The position numbers and the translations under genes were made by a program. Below are positions 23,113 to 34,199 of a DNA stretch of 64,000 nucleotides, piece by piece. The stretch's first letter is position 1. Every line of letters starts with the position of its first letter. The DNA is from Piper betle (taxonomy: Eukaryota; Streptophyta; Magnoliopsida; Piperales; Piperaceae): the NCBI GenBank assembly GCA_033002965.1, contig JAURVB010013563.1, positions 1 to 64,000 of the forward strand, in the 5' to 3' direction. Under the pieces are notes generated by a model. It had not been told where the DNA came from. It made no database searches and saw only the letters and a program-made list of their open reading frames with translations.

Positions 23113-25337
23113 TTAAATTAGTTGATGAAATCCATGTTCAAGACCAAGTTTTGGTCTCTGATCAGAAGTAAGGGCTTCTGATGCCAACCAAAAGCGAGAG
23201 GCCTCATTAGGGTTTGAGGCCGTCTTTGAAGGAGAAGCTTCATTGCAGTCTGAGAAGTATTTACCCGAAATCCCCACCAACCTTGGATGTGTTGCAACAT
23301 AGCAAGTGGTTGCTGCAGCCTAAAAAATGTTTTCAATAGCATAATAATTTCATAATTAGTATTAATAATTTCAAGTACCACATTACAACGAAAAAAATTT
23401 GTATTTTGTAACCGCAATGTCGTAAAATGATCAAATATATATTAATTGTGGCTTAATTTAATTAAATATATATATTTTAGTGTAGTTAACTTCGTTCTAC
23501 CTGTGGGATGGTCTTCAAGAGCTTAGATGCCAAAAAAACACCAGATCTGAAGAAAGCAAAACTTACAATATATTAGATTATTATCAGACAAATCAATGTT
23601 TAATTCATTGGAAAATGATAATAAAAACCACTGCGTCAATGACTTCCTCTACAATATATTTTTTAAAAAATATGCTAGATCATAAATCATCTCAAGAGCT
23701 ATTATAGCTTGGAAATAATCAATTATTACAGGGTAAAATTTATAAATTTTAGATAAATATTATTACCCGTGACGACGCTTTCTCGGTCGCGGGTAAGCCC
23801 CGTTCTAACTATACCCGGATGAACGCAATTAATTGTTACATTTGCTCCCATCTTCTACAATTGAACATGCTTAATTATCATTATTTATTATCTTAATTAA
23901 AACCCAAATAAACAAAACAAATAATATAAGCTTAATTACCTTTAATCTCTCCGCTAATTCCTTTGTATGAAGAACATTGGCAAGCTTGGACAGAGCATAC
24001 GCACGTGTGGCATCAAACTCACTGAAACCCAATTCCCAAACCAGACAAAACACACCCATTAATACCCTCAGTGTCCAATAATCCATATTCTATTTAAATT
24101 AAGAAAAAAAAAGTGAAAACCCGTCTATCCAAATTATAAATTTTTATGTAAAAATAAAATAAAAAATATTTTCATACTCTTGTCAGTAGAAAATTCCATC
24201 TTAATTAACTGTACATTTTTCAAGCTTTTATTTTAATTAACTCTAAAGTAACAACACAAGAATTGATTGGATTTGCCCTCACAGGGGAAAATAATAAAAA
24301 ACATTAAAAATCTTTTTATCACATTTTAAATACATTAATAAATTTGATAGCTAAGAAATATATATTTTTTGTTATTAATTTTACATATTACATTAAAAAA
24401 ATCATCAATCAAATTTATAAACCAGATAACCCCAAAAATTAAAAGTTTACAGAAACTCTGTTTTACCAGCCAAACAAAGGACTCACCTCTTCTTCTTGGT
24501 AATGAGGTCCAGGTACCGGATTCCATCGCCGGAAAACCACCCGTGGATGCTCGACGTCACGTTGACGATCCGCCCCTCGATGCCGGACTCCGCCGACGTC
24601 TCCGCCATCTTCTCCACCAGCAGCTTGGTCAGCAAGAAGTGCCCTGCACACAGACCATCAACCTATCTTTCCCACCGAGTGCAATTCGACGAGCCATAGG
24701 AGCTAAGCAAGAGATTACCAAGATAATTGGTGGCGAATGTCATCTCTATCCCATCTTCGGACAGCCCATGATCATGTGAAAACTTCCCAGCATTGTTACT
24801 GTTCCAAAAAAACCAACGGAGGGAGAGATCATAATATTCCATTTTCCATTAATTGATAGTTATAAGAGTAGCTTTTAACTTTACACTAGAAGGTTCAGGG
24901 GGAGGTCGAGGGAGAGGAAGTGGGAGACGAAAGAGCGGACGGAGGCGAGGGAACTGAGGTCGAGCGCCATGACCACCACCTCCGCCGCCGGGAACTCGGA
25001 CAAGATCCTCCCCCGGGCCTCCTCCGCCGCCTTAACGCTCCTCGCCGGGAGGACGAGCCGGGCGCCGCGCTTCGCCAGCACCCTCGCCGTCTCCGCGCCG
25101 ATTCCCGACGTCGCCCCTATGAAAAAAGTATAAGTTTGCTTGATAAAGTAATTTTTCTCGGTCTTAAGAGATTAGGGAGCGAGCAATGAGATTGGGATAT
25201 TATAAGGAGTTACCGGTGACGATGGCCGTGAGGTGGCGTAGGTCGGGGGAGGCGGCGGTGACCTCGTCGGCGGTGGACTTGGAGCCGAAGCCGCTCTCCC
25301 CATGGCAGCCGAGAAGGTATTTAATAGTATCCAGCAT
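23113..25337 (-). CDS. Short-chain dehydrogenase/reductase, TIC32-like, with one frame break
   Basis: Eight minus-strand exons with GT-AG junctions: 25337-25214, 25116-24885, 24798-24719, 24643-24487, 24021-23940, 23854-23767, 23546-23501 and 23319-23113. Together they encode about 338 residues if one T is added in exon 7. The start MLDTIKYLLGCHGESGFG is a recognisable plant SDR N-terminus. The NADP(H)-binding motif TGATSGIG is at ~41-48, NNAG at ~120-123, the catalytic Ser in VNVTSS at ~176, and YALSK with Tyr206 and Lys210. The family (TIC32 / retinol dehydrogenase-like / WW-oxidoreductase-like) reduces small carbonyls; TIC32 is chloroplast inner-envelope associated, but location here is not established. 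The first two exons are very GC-rich. Exon 7 has seven T where frame and family (DLVFFLASKLLKTIPQ) need eight; as read, a stop follows soon after. Confidence 0.92.
23531..23539 (-). other. Homopolymer T7 frame break in dehydrogenase exon 7
   Basis: The exon reads GTG followed by seven T and GGC. Eight T give D-L-V-F-F-L-A-S-K, in phase with exons 6 and 8; seven give an early TGA. The exon is 46 bp where 47 is needed for phase. Confidence 0.85.
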
Positions 25338-25496
25338 TTTTTTTACTTTGGGTTACTGTTGTTGGTGTTTGTATGGTTGTGTCCTTCCTCTGTCCTCGCT
25401 ACAAAGATTTTGAGCTTGTTGGGAAGAAGAAGGTGGAGAAGGAGGAGGGATTGGAATTGGTTGTCAGGAGGTGTTGAAAGGTTTGGCGTTTTAAAG

Positions 25497-25543
25497 GTGG
25501 GAGGTGGGAGGTGGGAGGTGGGAGGTGGGAGGTGGGAGGACAT
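25497..25543. repeat. 7-bp GTGGGAG repeat in dehydrogenase leader
   Basis: Six to seven copies of GTGGGAG on the plus strand, i.e. CTCCCAC in the transcript, between the TATA box and the ATG. A GGGAA repeat follows at about 25555-25580. The plus strand is G-run rich and could form quadruplex structure. Confidence 0.85.
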
Positions 25544-25605
25544 GGCATGGCCGCATGGGGAAGGGAAGGGAAGGGAGGGACTTGGGAGGGAGAATGGGGT
25601 GAGGG

Positions 25606-25613
25606 CTTTTATA
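25606..25613 (-). promoter_or_regulatory. TATA box of the dehydrogenase gene
   Basis: The minus strand reads AGTATAAAAGCCCTCACC, a strong plant TATA box about 270 bp upstream of the ATG, leaving a pyrimidine-rich leader of roughly 240 bases. Confidence 0.6.
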
Positions 25614-25639
25614 CTTTGGTGGTCATGCAATGTTTTGTG

Positions 25640-27199
25640 GAGATTGGGGAAAGTCCTGATTTAACTGGTGGTATTTTCTTTTCATATGTGCTCAAGCATA
25701 AGTCAGATGCCCCAAATCATATTTCAAAAATAATTATTATAAGTTCATGTGAGTTTTTTTTCGTACAAAATGCGATAAAAATAAGACTTTAAAATAACCT
25801 ATATATTAAGGGATGTGGCAAAATTTTAATTAAAGATAAAGAAATTGAAATTATTTAATAATTCTGCTCCCAATTACCAACATAATTTCACTTTCATCAA
25901 ATGAGATGATATAGATACCGTGATAACATGAATTGATCGCAATTGAATTTTAATCGCATAAATAATCTAATTAATTATAATTTTTTCCCAAATATTTTTA
26001 TGTTCAAATTTGTTTTGTTAACTTGGTACAATCATATATATAAAACTTAAATCATGCATGTAAATTTTTTGACCACTAATACTTGTCCTAAATTTAGCAT
26101 ATAACTTAATTAAATTTGATTTAAAGATAAGTCGTAAAGTTTTACTATTAAATAAAGCCATAATAGTTGATCTATGAATTAAACTATTTTTATATAGAGA
26201 TCATAAAACTTCAATCTTGTTGAAAATTATACTAACTTAAAAAGTACAATGAGATTGCCTAGGTGTATGAAAAACATGTAATCAGTAATTTTTTAAAAAA
26301 ATACATTTATTCCACAGATCTCCACATACACCTCCTTTTAACACCTTACGGAAGGTGCACCATTTCGCGTAAACCCGCGGACCACAACATGGATACCCTT
26401 ACAAAGAAAAAGTGGATTTCCAACCCCAAGCTTTCAACAGCTTGGGGAAATTTGGATGATTGAAAACATATATATTAAGACCAATTAAACCTTAAACAAT
26501 TAGCACTAATTATTCCTGATTAAAAAAATGATTAGTAAGGGGGCGCTCATGCTATAAGTCTGGCACGCGGCCCAAGGCTACGTGGAGACCAATGCCGGGG
26601 AATTGATCGGAATTGCTCGGCGAGGAATTGCCTCGCTAACTTCGAAGAGACAACTGGGCCACACGTGCGGGTTTGTCATATGAGGTGTAATTAGGAAAAT
26701 GACTAAATGACTGTTTCTGCATTTCTTTTTCCTGGAGCAGTGACTCATTAATTAATTTATTATGAATTAATACCAGAGACAATGTTTCATTTAAATGCAT
26801 AAATATTTTAAAATGCTAAATAAATTAGTAAATAAAATATAAATTTTAGATTTGCGAGAATGGTTGTGAATCGAAGATCATTAAATTTACGGGAGTGTTA
26901 GGATACTATTATATTGCATATATTTAGCAAATATATGGTTATTTAGATGGACCAAGTTAATTAATTGGGTCACTTATATAATTAGACATTATTTGAATTA
27001 AGCAATAACTCAACTTATTAATAAGGCCGCATAGTAACTCTTCGTTTCACTAAATAGAAAGTTGTTCATGCTAAATAGAAAGTGTTCATGAGTCATGTAA
27101 CTCTTCATTCTAATAAGTGAAGGAAAGTCGAAGAGAATAAATAAGGATGCAATTCAAGCATGAAATCAAAGAAGAAACATTGATTGAGTCATGGCTAAC

Positions 27200-27245
<46 letters not shown>

Positions 27246-27411
27246 CATACATTCTATATTAGAACACACATTGGCACCACAACTCAACAAGCATACACCA
27301 TGTTATAAATATGTACATGTATCAAAATTTAATCGACAGACATGTATAAAAATTTAATTGACAAGTATATACAAAAATCTAGTCGATGATAATATAATCG
27401 TATTATACACA

Positions 27412-27457
<46 letters not shown>

Positions 27458-28290
27458 ATAATCTAATTAATAATAACATATTCATATCATACACAAACAT
27501 ATACCATTTTAGAACACAATTGTAAAAATATCACCTTTTATGTTGCTAGTTTTCAATTTTTCTGTTTATGTACATTGCTTTCTTTTCTAATAGTATATGC
27601 ACATAGCTTGGGTGCACTAAACAATTTTAAGTTTTTCTATGGCACAACAAATTTAAAATATACTACAAAATCATGGTAAAAAATAGCGTTTGCCAATAAC
27701 TTTTCACTATTTCTTGGATCACCCAATGAGAATGTGGAGAAGAACCAAAACGGAATGGCATTTGCCAATAACTTTTCACGATTTAATTAGACATAAAAAG
27801 TAAGAAAATTTACGCATAAAAGCATGACAAAAAGTGAAACTTTTGCCGCAATTTTTTAAAGGAGCTGAGAAGCCTTTTTTTTAGTGATGACTGGCTTCAA
27901 TATATTTAGAATTGATTTGAAAATTTCATAGGTTGAAAATGACTGGCTTAAAAAAATGGTATAAATTATATAAGAGAGTCAAGCTCGAAAATGACAGGAT
28001 TTATCTTGAAAAAACTCTCTATATATAATAATTAATTATAATTATAATGTTATGCATGTTATTAATTAAGCAAGTGATTAGTCATGATGAGTGAGTCAAC
28101 TAAGGGATGATTATCCAAAACATTGGTCTCCATCAAATAGAAGCAAAGATAAGGATGATGTATAAAAAAGAGCCGGCATGAGTAGTAGTGTTGATGTGTC
28201 CATAATATTGTATACAACATTGCCGTCGAATTGGATTTTGACGTCGACGTAATGCACGCTGACTCACACAAGTATGAGAAGCCCAAACCA
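25640..28290. other. AT-rich intergenic stretch with two (TA)n tracts
   Basis: No gene seen. Alternating TA tracts run at about 27204-27242 and 27416-27455. A GC-richer island at 26535-26680 with CACACGTGCGG could be regulatory but has no associated gene here. Confidence 0.5.
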
Positions 28291-28299
28291 TACGCAAGA

Positions 28300-29123
28300 A
28301 ATCAGCCGATTTTATTTGAAGTTGACCAATTTATTTTAAATCGGAAGCAATTCGATCCAAAATAGACGGCGAATCAGGTTTTTACTAAAATTGTTGACGA
28401 ATCAACCGATTCACCTTAATCCAACCGATTCAAAGCAGATTTAGAATTGGGATAAATCGGCAAAAATTAATTTTATGGATAAATGACAAAAATACCTTAA
28501 ATATAATATTAAATAAATTATTTATATATGGGTAAAAATAGAATAAAAATTTAAAAGCCTAAATATAAATTACTTACCCTCCTTCCACCCGTCCGTAGCC
28601 GTCGACCTCACCTCTCCTTCGCCGCCGCCCTTACATTCGCCCTCCCTCCTCCCGTTTGCCGCCGCCCCTTCCTGCGGACCCGTGTGCCACCCTTTGATGT
28701 GGCGATAGGGCGGCGAGGCAGAGCGAGTGGGGGCGATGAGGGTGGGGACGAGGTAAGGCGGGGCGAGGGAGAATGGGCGGCATTGGGAGAGAGAAAGGGG
28801 GTGGGGAAAAAATTGTAGGTGTAATTCTCGTAATTAAAAATTGACTCAATCTCGACTCGAGTCAAAAATAACAACTAACTTCAAATGATTAAAAAAAACC
28901 AAAAATATTATAAAATATTATAAAATATAATACATAACTTAACATAAAAATGATATTAGAATGACATATTTTGTAACTAATAACCTACATATTTTGACCA
29001 AGTTAAAATTTTTACATTAAACCAATTCAACTGAACCGATTCCTAGCCGATTTAGACCGATACGATCTAATTCAATGATTCCCTAGAAAACTAATTCTAA
29101 TTCTAATTCCGATTTTTATAACC
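28300..29123. mobile_element. AATCGG-rich element with GC-rich core, copy 1
   Basis: Both flanks are made of AATCGG/CCGATT words (for example AATCAACCGATTCACC on the left, GCCGATTTAGACCGAT on the right) and share sequence with the element at 30604-32219, including AAATGAC-AAA-TACC followed by GGGTAAAA on the left and GATTTAGACCGAT on the right. The core (28580-28800) is GC-rich and unlike the core of the other copy. The right end CCGATTTTTATAACC resembles the CCGATTCTAATTTGTGCAACC end of copy 2. No transposase is encoded. Confidence 0.5.
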
Positions 29124-29435
29124 ATGGCCCAAACAGAACTCTCTTGTTACCGGCTAGGTGTTCTACATAATAGAAAATAGCACATAGAAAAATGGTACCT
29201 TTCTCTTAGCTTTTCCATATCATTTGCTATAGTAGAGAAAATTTTACATTTGATTTTATATTTAAAATTTTTAAAAGTAAATATATATTAATTTTTAAAG
29301 TTTTCTTAGCGTTAAGAAATGAAGAGTATTTTTTCCACGCCACTTTCGTCTACTCTATTTTTTTCCACGTTTTAAGATTAAAATTTTTTTAAGATAGATT
29401 AAAAATATTTTTTGGGTGTATAAAAGTTAAAAAAT

Positions 29436-30290
29436 TAGCAAATGATCACCTTCAAATATTTTCAAATATACAAAATCTTTAAAGTTTTTCTCTACGGTAA
29501 AAAAAGTGAAAAAAGTCATTTTTATGTACCCGTGCTAACTATTTAATATTGCCCCGTACAACTTGATCATTTGTATTACGTCAAAGTCTAACTTTGTAGT
29601 CTGTATATATGATTATCCTAAATTATATATTTTATGATTTGACTACAATATTTATTTGTTAATGTTTCTGTACATCTTACCATTGCATGAATATATTGCA
29701 TATAATTAATTTTTTAGTATTCAAAAAATTATCTGAGTTGACTTTACTCTGTTGTTCTTAGAGTGAAACTTTGTAGATGCGACTCCATAGGCCCTAACGA
29801 TAAATTTTATAATTCTCTCTAATAAGTAATATAGTTAAGTTAGTAAAACATTATATTTTTATTTTAATTTAGTTAAATCAATATTTTAAATTAATTTAAA
29901 CCATATACTTATCAATTACAAGTGTTAAAAAGAACAATATAATAAATGATCACCTTCAAATATTTTTAAATACCACGGTAAAAAATGGCGCAGAGAAGAA
30001 AGCAGAAAAAGCCATTTGTTTTTGTATTGGTGCTAACTATTTAATATTGCACTGTACAACTGGATCATTTGTACTACATCAGTCTAACTTTGTCGTTTGT
30101 ACATATGGTTATCCTAAATTACATACTTTATGATTTGACTACAATATATATTTGTCAATGTCTCTGAACATCTTAGCATGAGTCGCATGAATATATTGTA
30201 TAGTTTTAATATTTTTATTATTCAGAAAATTATCTTGAATTTATTTCACTCTGTTGTTCTCGAGTGAAGCTTCGTAGATTTTATCATCAT
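29436..30290. repeat. Diverged direct duplication of ~345 bp
   Basis: AAATGATCACCTTCAAATAT begins related stretches at about 29442 and 29946. Both continue through GTGCTAACTATTTAATATTGC, TATGATTTGACTACAATAT and TCTGTTGTTCT. The offset is about 505 bp. Confidence 0.8.
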
Positions 30291-30879
30291 GTTTATCAAT
30301 TATAAGTGTCAAAAGAATAATATATATTAACTAATTTTAATAAATAATTTTGAGTTGGCTTGGAGTTGACTCCTACTCTATCGCATGTTCAGTTGAGTCT
30401 GAATCTTGAGTTTTTAAACTATACTAGAATTAGTTATTTATATACCTATTTTTGTTGCCAAAATCATTGTTTATCATCGATACACTTTTATGTCAGAAAG
30501 ACATCGGCCGTATATATACATGAATGAATAATAATAATGTAAATTAGCTAGAAGGTCGAGATGCAAAGCAATTGGTTGTAAAACTCAATTATATTAATCC
30601 ACTGTTGCACGAATCGGCTGATTCCGAGTGGAATCGGTCGATTTAAATACTGATTGGCAGTTTGTCGATCCGATTTTGTGGCCGAATCGGCGACCAACTC
30701 AGTCGATTTACCCTAATTCCGACCAAGTTAAATCCAATTCGAAATCGGGGTAAATCGGGAAGAATCAGTTTTTGAGTAAATGACTAAATTACCCTAGGTA
30801 TGATATTTATTAAATTATTTTAGCATGGGTAAAATTGGAATTTTGATTTTAAAAACCTAAAACTTACCCCCCCCACTCT

Positions 30880-31345
30880 ACCGCTATGTTTCCGCCCTCT
30901 GCTGTGCTTCCTCGACTCCGGCCTTAGCTCCAACTGGGCTTCGACCTCGACTCCGACCTCAGCTCGACCGGCCGACATCAATGTGGAAACGAGACTCGTT
31001 TCCGCCCTCCGTTGCCGCGCTTCCGCCATCCGCCGTGCTCCCTCGACTCCGACCTCAGCTCCGACCGGGCTGCGACGTCGACTTCGACCTCAGCTTCGAC
31101 CGGCCGACATCGCTGTGGGAACAAGACTCGCTTCCGACCTTCGCCGCTGCGTTCCGCCCTCCGCCGTGCTTCCTCGACTCCGACCGGCCGACATCGTTGT
31201 GGAAACGAGACTCGCTTCCGCCCTCCGTCGCCGCGTTCCGCCCTCTGTTGTGCTTCCTCGACTCCAACCTCAGCTTTGACCGGCCGACATTGCTGTAGAA
31301 ACGTGACTTGCCGCCAACCGGGCCTCCAACCTCAGCTCCGGCCGA
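30880..31345. repeat. GC-rich minisatellite (ACCGGCCGACAT type)
   Basis: ACCGGCCGACAT occurs at about 30967, 31099, 31183 and 31279, each followed by a G-A-A-A-C-G-type segment and TTCCGCCCTCCG / CCTCGACTCCGACC words. Spacing is 132, 84 and 96 bp. All six frames stay open over much of it, so the overlapping ORFs are not taken as genes. Confidence 0.8.
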
Positions 31346-31479
31346 TTCGCATAAAGTTGGATTTTTTGTTGAAATTGAATGTGCAAATTGTTGGCTATGC
31401 TTCACAAAGTTGAAACGAATTCACCTCAGCTCCGACGGGATGTGCAAATTGTTGGCGATGCTTCCCAATTTTTTTTCAT

Positions 31480-31935
31480 TGCTGATTTGGGGTTCATGAT
31501 CAAATTTGTATGTCAAATTTGATTTAATGTGCTGTGCAAATTTGCATGTGCTGTGTAAATTCGTATGCCAAATTTTTCATAAATTGCTATGTGGTGTGCA
31601 AATTCGTATATCAAATTTTTTGTGCAAAAAATTGTGTTGTGCTGTGCAAAATTCGGTTGTGCTGTGCAAATATGGCTTGAGCTATGCTAATTTTCACAAC
31701 ACAATTTTAGTCATGCACCCAAATTGCTTGAGCTGTGCGAATTTTTTTCATTTTGTTCATGCGTCCAAATTGCTTGAGCTGTGAGGGAAGATTGATTATG
31801 TACTGTGCAAATTGTTGTGTTGTGCAAATTATATGCTGTGTAAATTGTCGTGTTGTGCAAATTGTTGGTGCTGTGTAAATTGTTGGTGCATACAAATTTG
31901 CCTGCACTTCCAAACGAGATTGTGCAAATTATTGG
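31480..31935. repeat. GCTGTGCAAATT-type short repeat
   Basis: More than a dozen degenerate copies of (G)TGCTGTGCAAATT(T/G) follow one another, giving a cysteine/leucine-rich mock frame on the plus strand. Confidence 0.75.
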
Positions 31936-32794
31936 TATATCAAATGCTATAATTATGATATTGAGGTATGGTGATGATAAATTATGATGCTCTTTTATAT
32001 TTGTATTAAATTATAAATTTGTATATTTATGTTAAAAAATTATATTATTATGTATTTCAGGTATTTACGTTATGAGTTGTCAATTTTTTTATATATGACC
32101 AATTTAGATCGATTTAGGCCGATTCAACTAGACTGATTCCTATCCGATTTAGACTGAATTCGATTCTGATTCCGACTCTGTCAAAAACCGATTCCTATTC
32201 CGATTCTAATTTGTGCAACCATGCATTAATCAATGCATGATAGCTTTTCTAACAAAAACAAGTGATTTTTAACTGCATCACCTTATGCTAATGATATTTC
32301 TTAGGAATATTTGATAAACATTTAAAAATTGAGGTATTTTTTTTTTCAAGACAGGTTGACTGACTCAATTAGACCTAAGAAAGTTAGGTAATTTTTCAAA
32401 ATAACTTTTAGAAATATTTCTTAGATAATTTGAGGTAATTAACTCTATACAAAATAATAAAATCAAGTGTGATTTCTGCAACTACGTAACTACCACTATA
32501 TCCCTAGGAATTATAAAAAAATCTCTCTAAAAAACATCATTAGCCTTACTTTATTATTATATATAAACTATAAATTATTACTCTTACACTAGTTTTGGAC
32601 TCTATATAAATTTTATTCATATCATGTTCTTATTAGGACACATGAACATTGTTATCGTTTGTAAATGACTAAAAATAAGAGGAAATACATATTTGCTGTT
32701 TAAAAATTATTTATCTATACATCCATGTTTGAATTATATATTAAGAGATAGATCATGCTAATTAAGAAAATTTACGTGTGGTTTTAGACCAACA

Positions 32795-34196
32795 TACTAG
32801 TGGAAAAGGTGCCTTCTAGCACGAAATTTTGGTGACAAATTTGCCACCATTTGGTTATAAAAAAAATTGACCAAAATATTTATCATTAAAAAGTCACCAA
32901 CTAAACTCTAGCACAAAAATATTTTTTACTAGAAATAAAATGACTAACTATTTATCACAAAAATTTTGATGTTAAAAATATTAACTATTAGAATCTAGTC
33001 ACAAAAAATTGGGTGGTGTATTTTTAAAAATTTATTACCCGGATAAAAATTTTAGGTGTCAAAATATAAATGATTAAAATTTAACCAATAAAATTTTGGA
33101 GGTTCATTTTTAAAATTTATTGCTAAATTATCACCGAAATTTTGGTATTTAAATTATTTAATCACCGTTTTGATATTAAATTTTCGGTGTTAAATATATA
33201 AACCATCTAAAAATGGTTGATAAATTTTTTAAATTTTATCATTTAAATTAGAGTGTCAAATTTTAATTTATTTTAAAAGATTAATATGGCAAATTTTAGC
33301 GCCGTTAATTGGTCACACATGCCATTTTAATGGAAGCGGTCTCTTGTTCCCGCCGCCTGGCCGCGTGTTGGAAACACGCCCCCAATCACCACGGCCACGC
33401 CCCGTCCACTGCGGCCGATCGCCGCCAACCCAAGCCACCACGGCCCCCGAGGCCGCCACTCCATCTAGCGCGGCCACCACGCTCCGCCCCCTCGCGCGGC
33501 CACCGCCGCCCCCGTCGCGGCACCGAATGCCTCCCCGCCTCAAGCTGCAGACGCCGCCCACACCCGCACGGCCGTCACCAACCCCACATGCGCGTCCGAC
33601 CTCCATCCACAGTCGTCTAGCCAACGCCAGCCTCAATCGCCCCCAGGCCACCCACGCGGCCAACCACCGCCACCCCCACCTGCGCGACTGCCCTAGTCGA
33701 CCCAGTTGCCCCCATCGCACCCGGCTGCCCTGACCCTCACGGCAGACACGTCCACCACTCGCGTGCCCGACGCCGCCCTCGTCTGCGTGGCCCTCACCGC
33801 CCCCACCTGCGCGGCCACCGCCCCCCGCCTTGTGCCGCCACCGCCGGCCCCATTCTGCGCCAGGACGGCAAACCACAGCCCTCACGCCACGTGCCAATGG
33901 CTCACGTGACCACTTTGTTTAATTTCTTTTAAAAATTTGTCATCGATCGGTGACAAATTCTAGCCACGGATGTATCGCACGATTGTTCTGGGCTGTTTAT
34001 TATTTTATTTAATAAATTTCGGTGACAAATTGTCACAAAACCTTTTCTTTTCGAAAAAATTGTCACCGATACCTATCGGTGACAAATTGGTACCGTTTTA
34101 ACATCAAATTAAATTAATTATACACTTTTGTCGCCTAAAATTTCGATAACAAACACTTTTTTTATCGCCGAAACTGGGTCATGTTTTACGCTAGTG
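32795..34196. mobile_element. Probable non-autonomous CACTA element with GC-rich core
   Basis: The right end, read inward on the minus strand, is CACTAGCGTAAAACATGACC, a CACTA-type terminus. The left end is TACTAGTGGAAAAGGTGCC, one base from CACTA. Subterminal regions carry repeated GGTGACAAATT words in both orientations, typical of En/Spm-like elements. The core (33300-33910) is a GC-rich patch, open in several frames but low-complexity. No transposase. No 3-bp target duplication is evident. Confidence 0.6.
33300..33910. other. GC-rich low-complexity core, no gene assigned
   Basis: Overlapping frames of 100-194 codons on both strands (Ala/Gly/Arg-rich on minus, Pro/Arg/His-rich on plus) result from very high GC content. 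No domain is visible. It could be a captured host exon fragment. Confidence 0.5.
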
Positions 34197-34199
34197 TGG

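Larger units (their letters stand above)
30604..32219. mobile_element. AATCGG-rich element with GC-rich core, copy 2
   Basis: Ends are inverted: GTTGCACGAATCGG on the left and the reverse of GTTGCACAAATTAGAATCGG on the right. Subterminal regions are dense in AATCGG/CCGATT. The interior holds a GC-rich minisatellite (30880-31345) and a GTGCAAATT-rich repeat (31480-31930). No transposase and no clear target duplication were found, so superfamily is not assigned. Confidence 0.55.

Noticed and set aside
24369..25189. Plus-strand frames across the dehydrogenase exons
   Set aside because: Antisense shadows of the GC-rich exons; the minus-strand splice structure explains the region.
30981..31413. 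Overlapping frames of 98-133 codons
   Set aside because: Produced by the GC-rich minisatellite; repeats dictate the residues in every frame.
33309..33909. 194-codon minus frame and 103-129-codon plus frames
   Set aside because: Low-complexity Ala/Gly/Arg or Pro/Arg/His composition inside a transposon core; compositional artefact.
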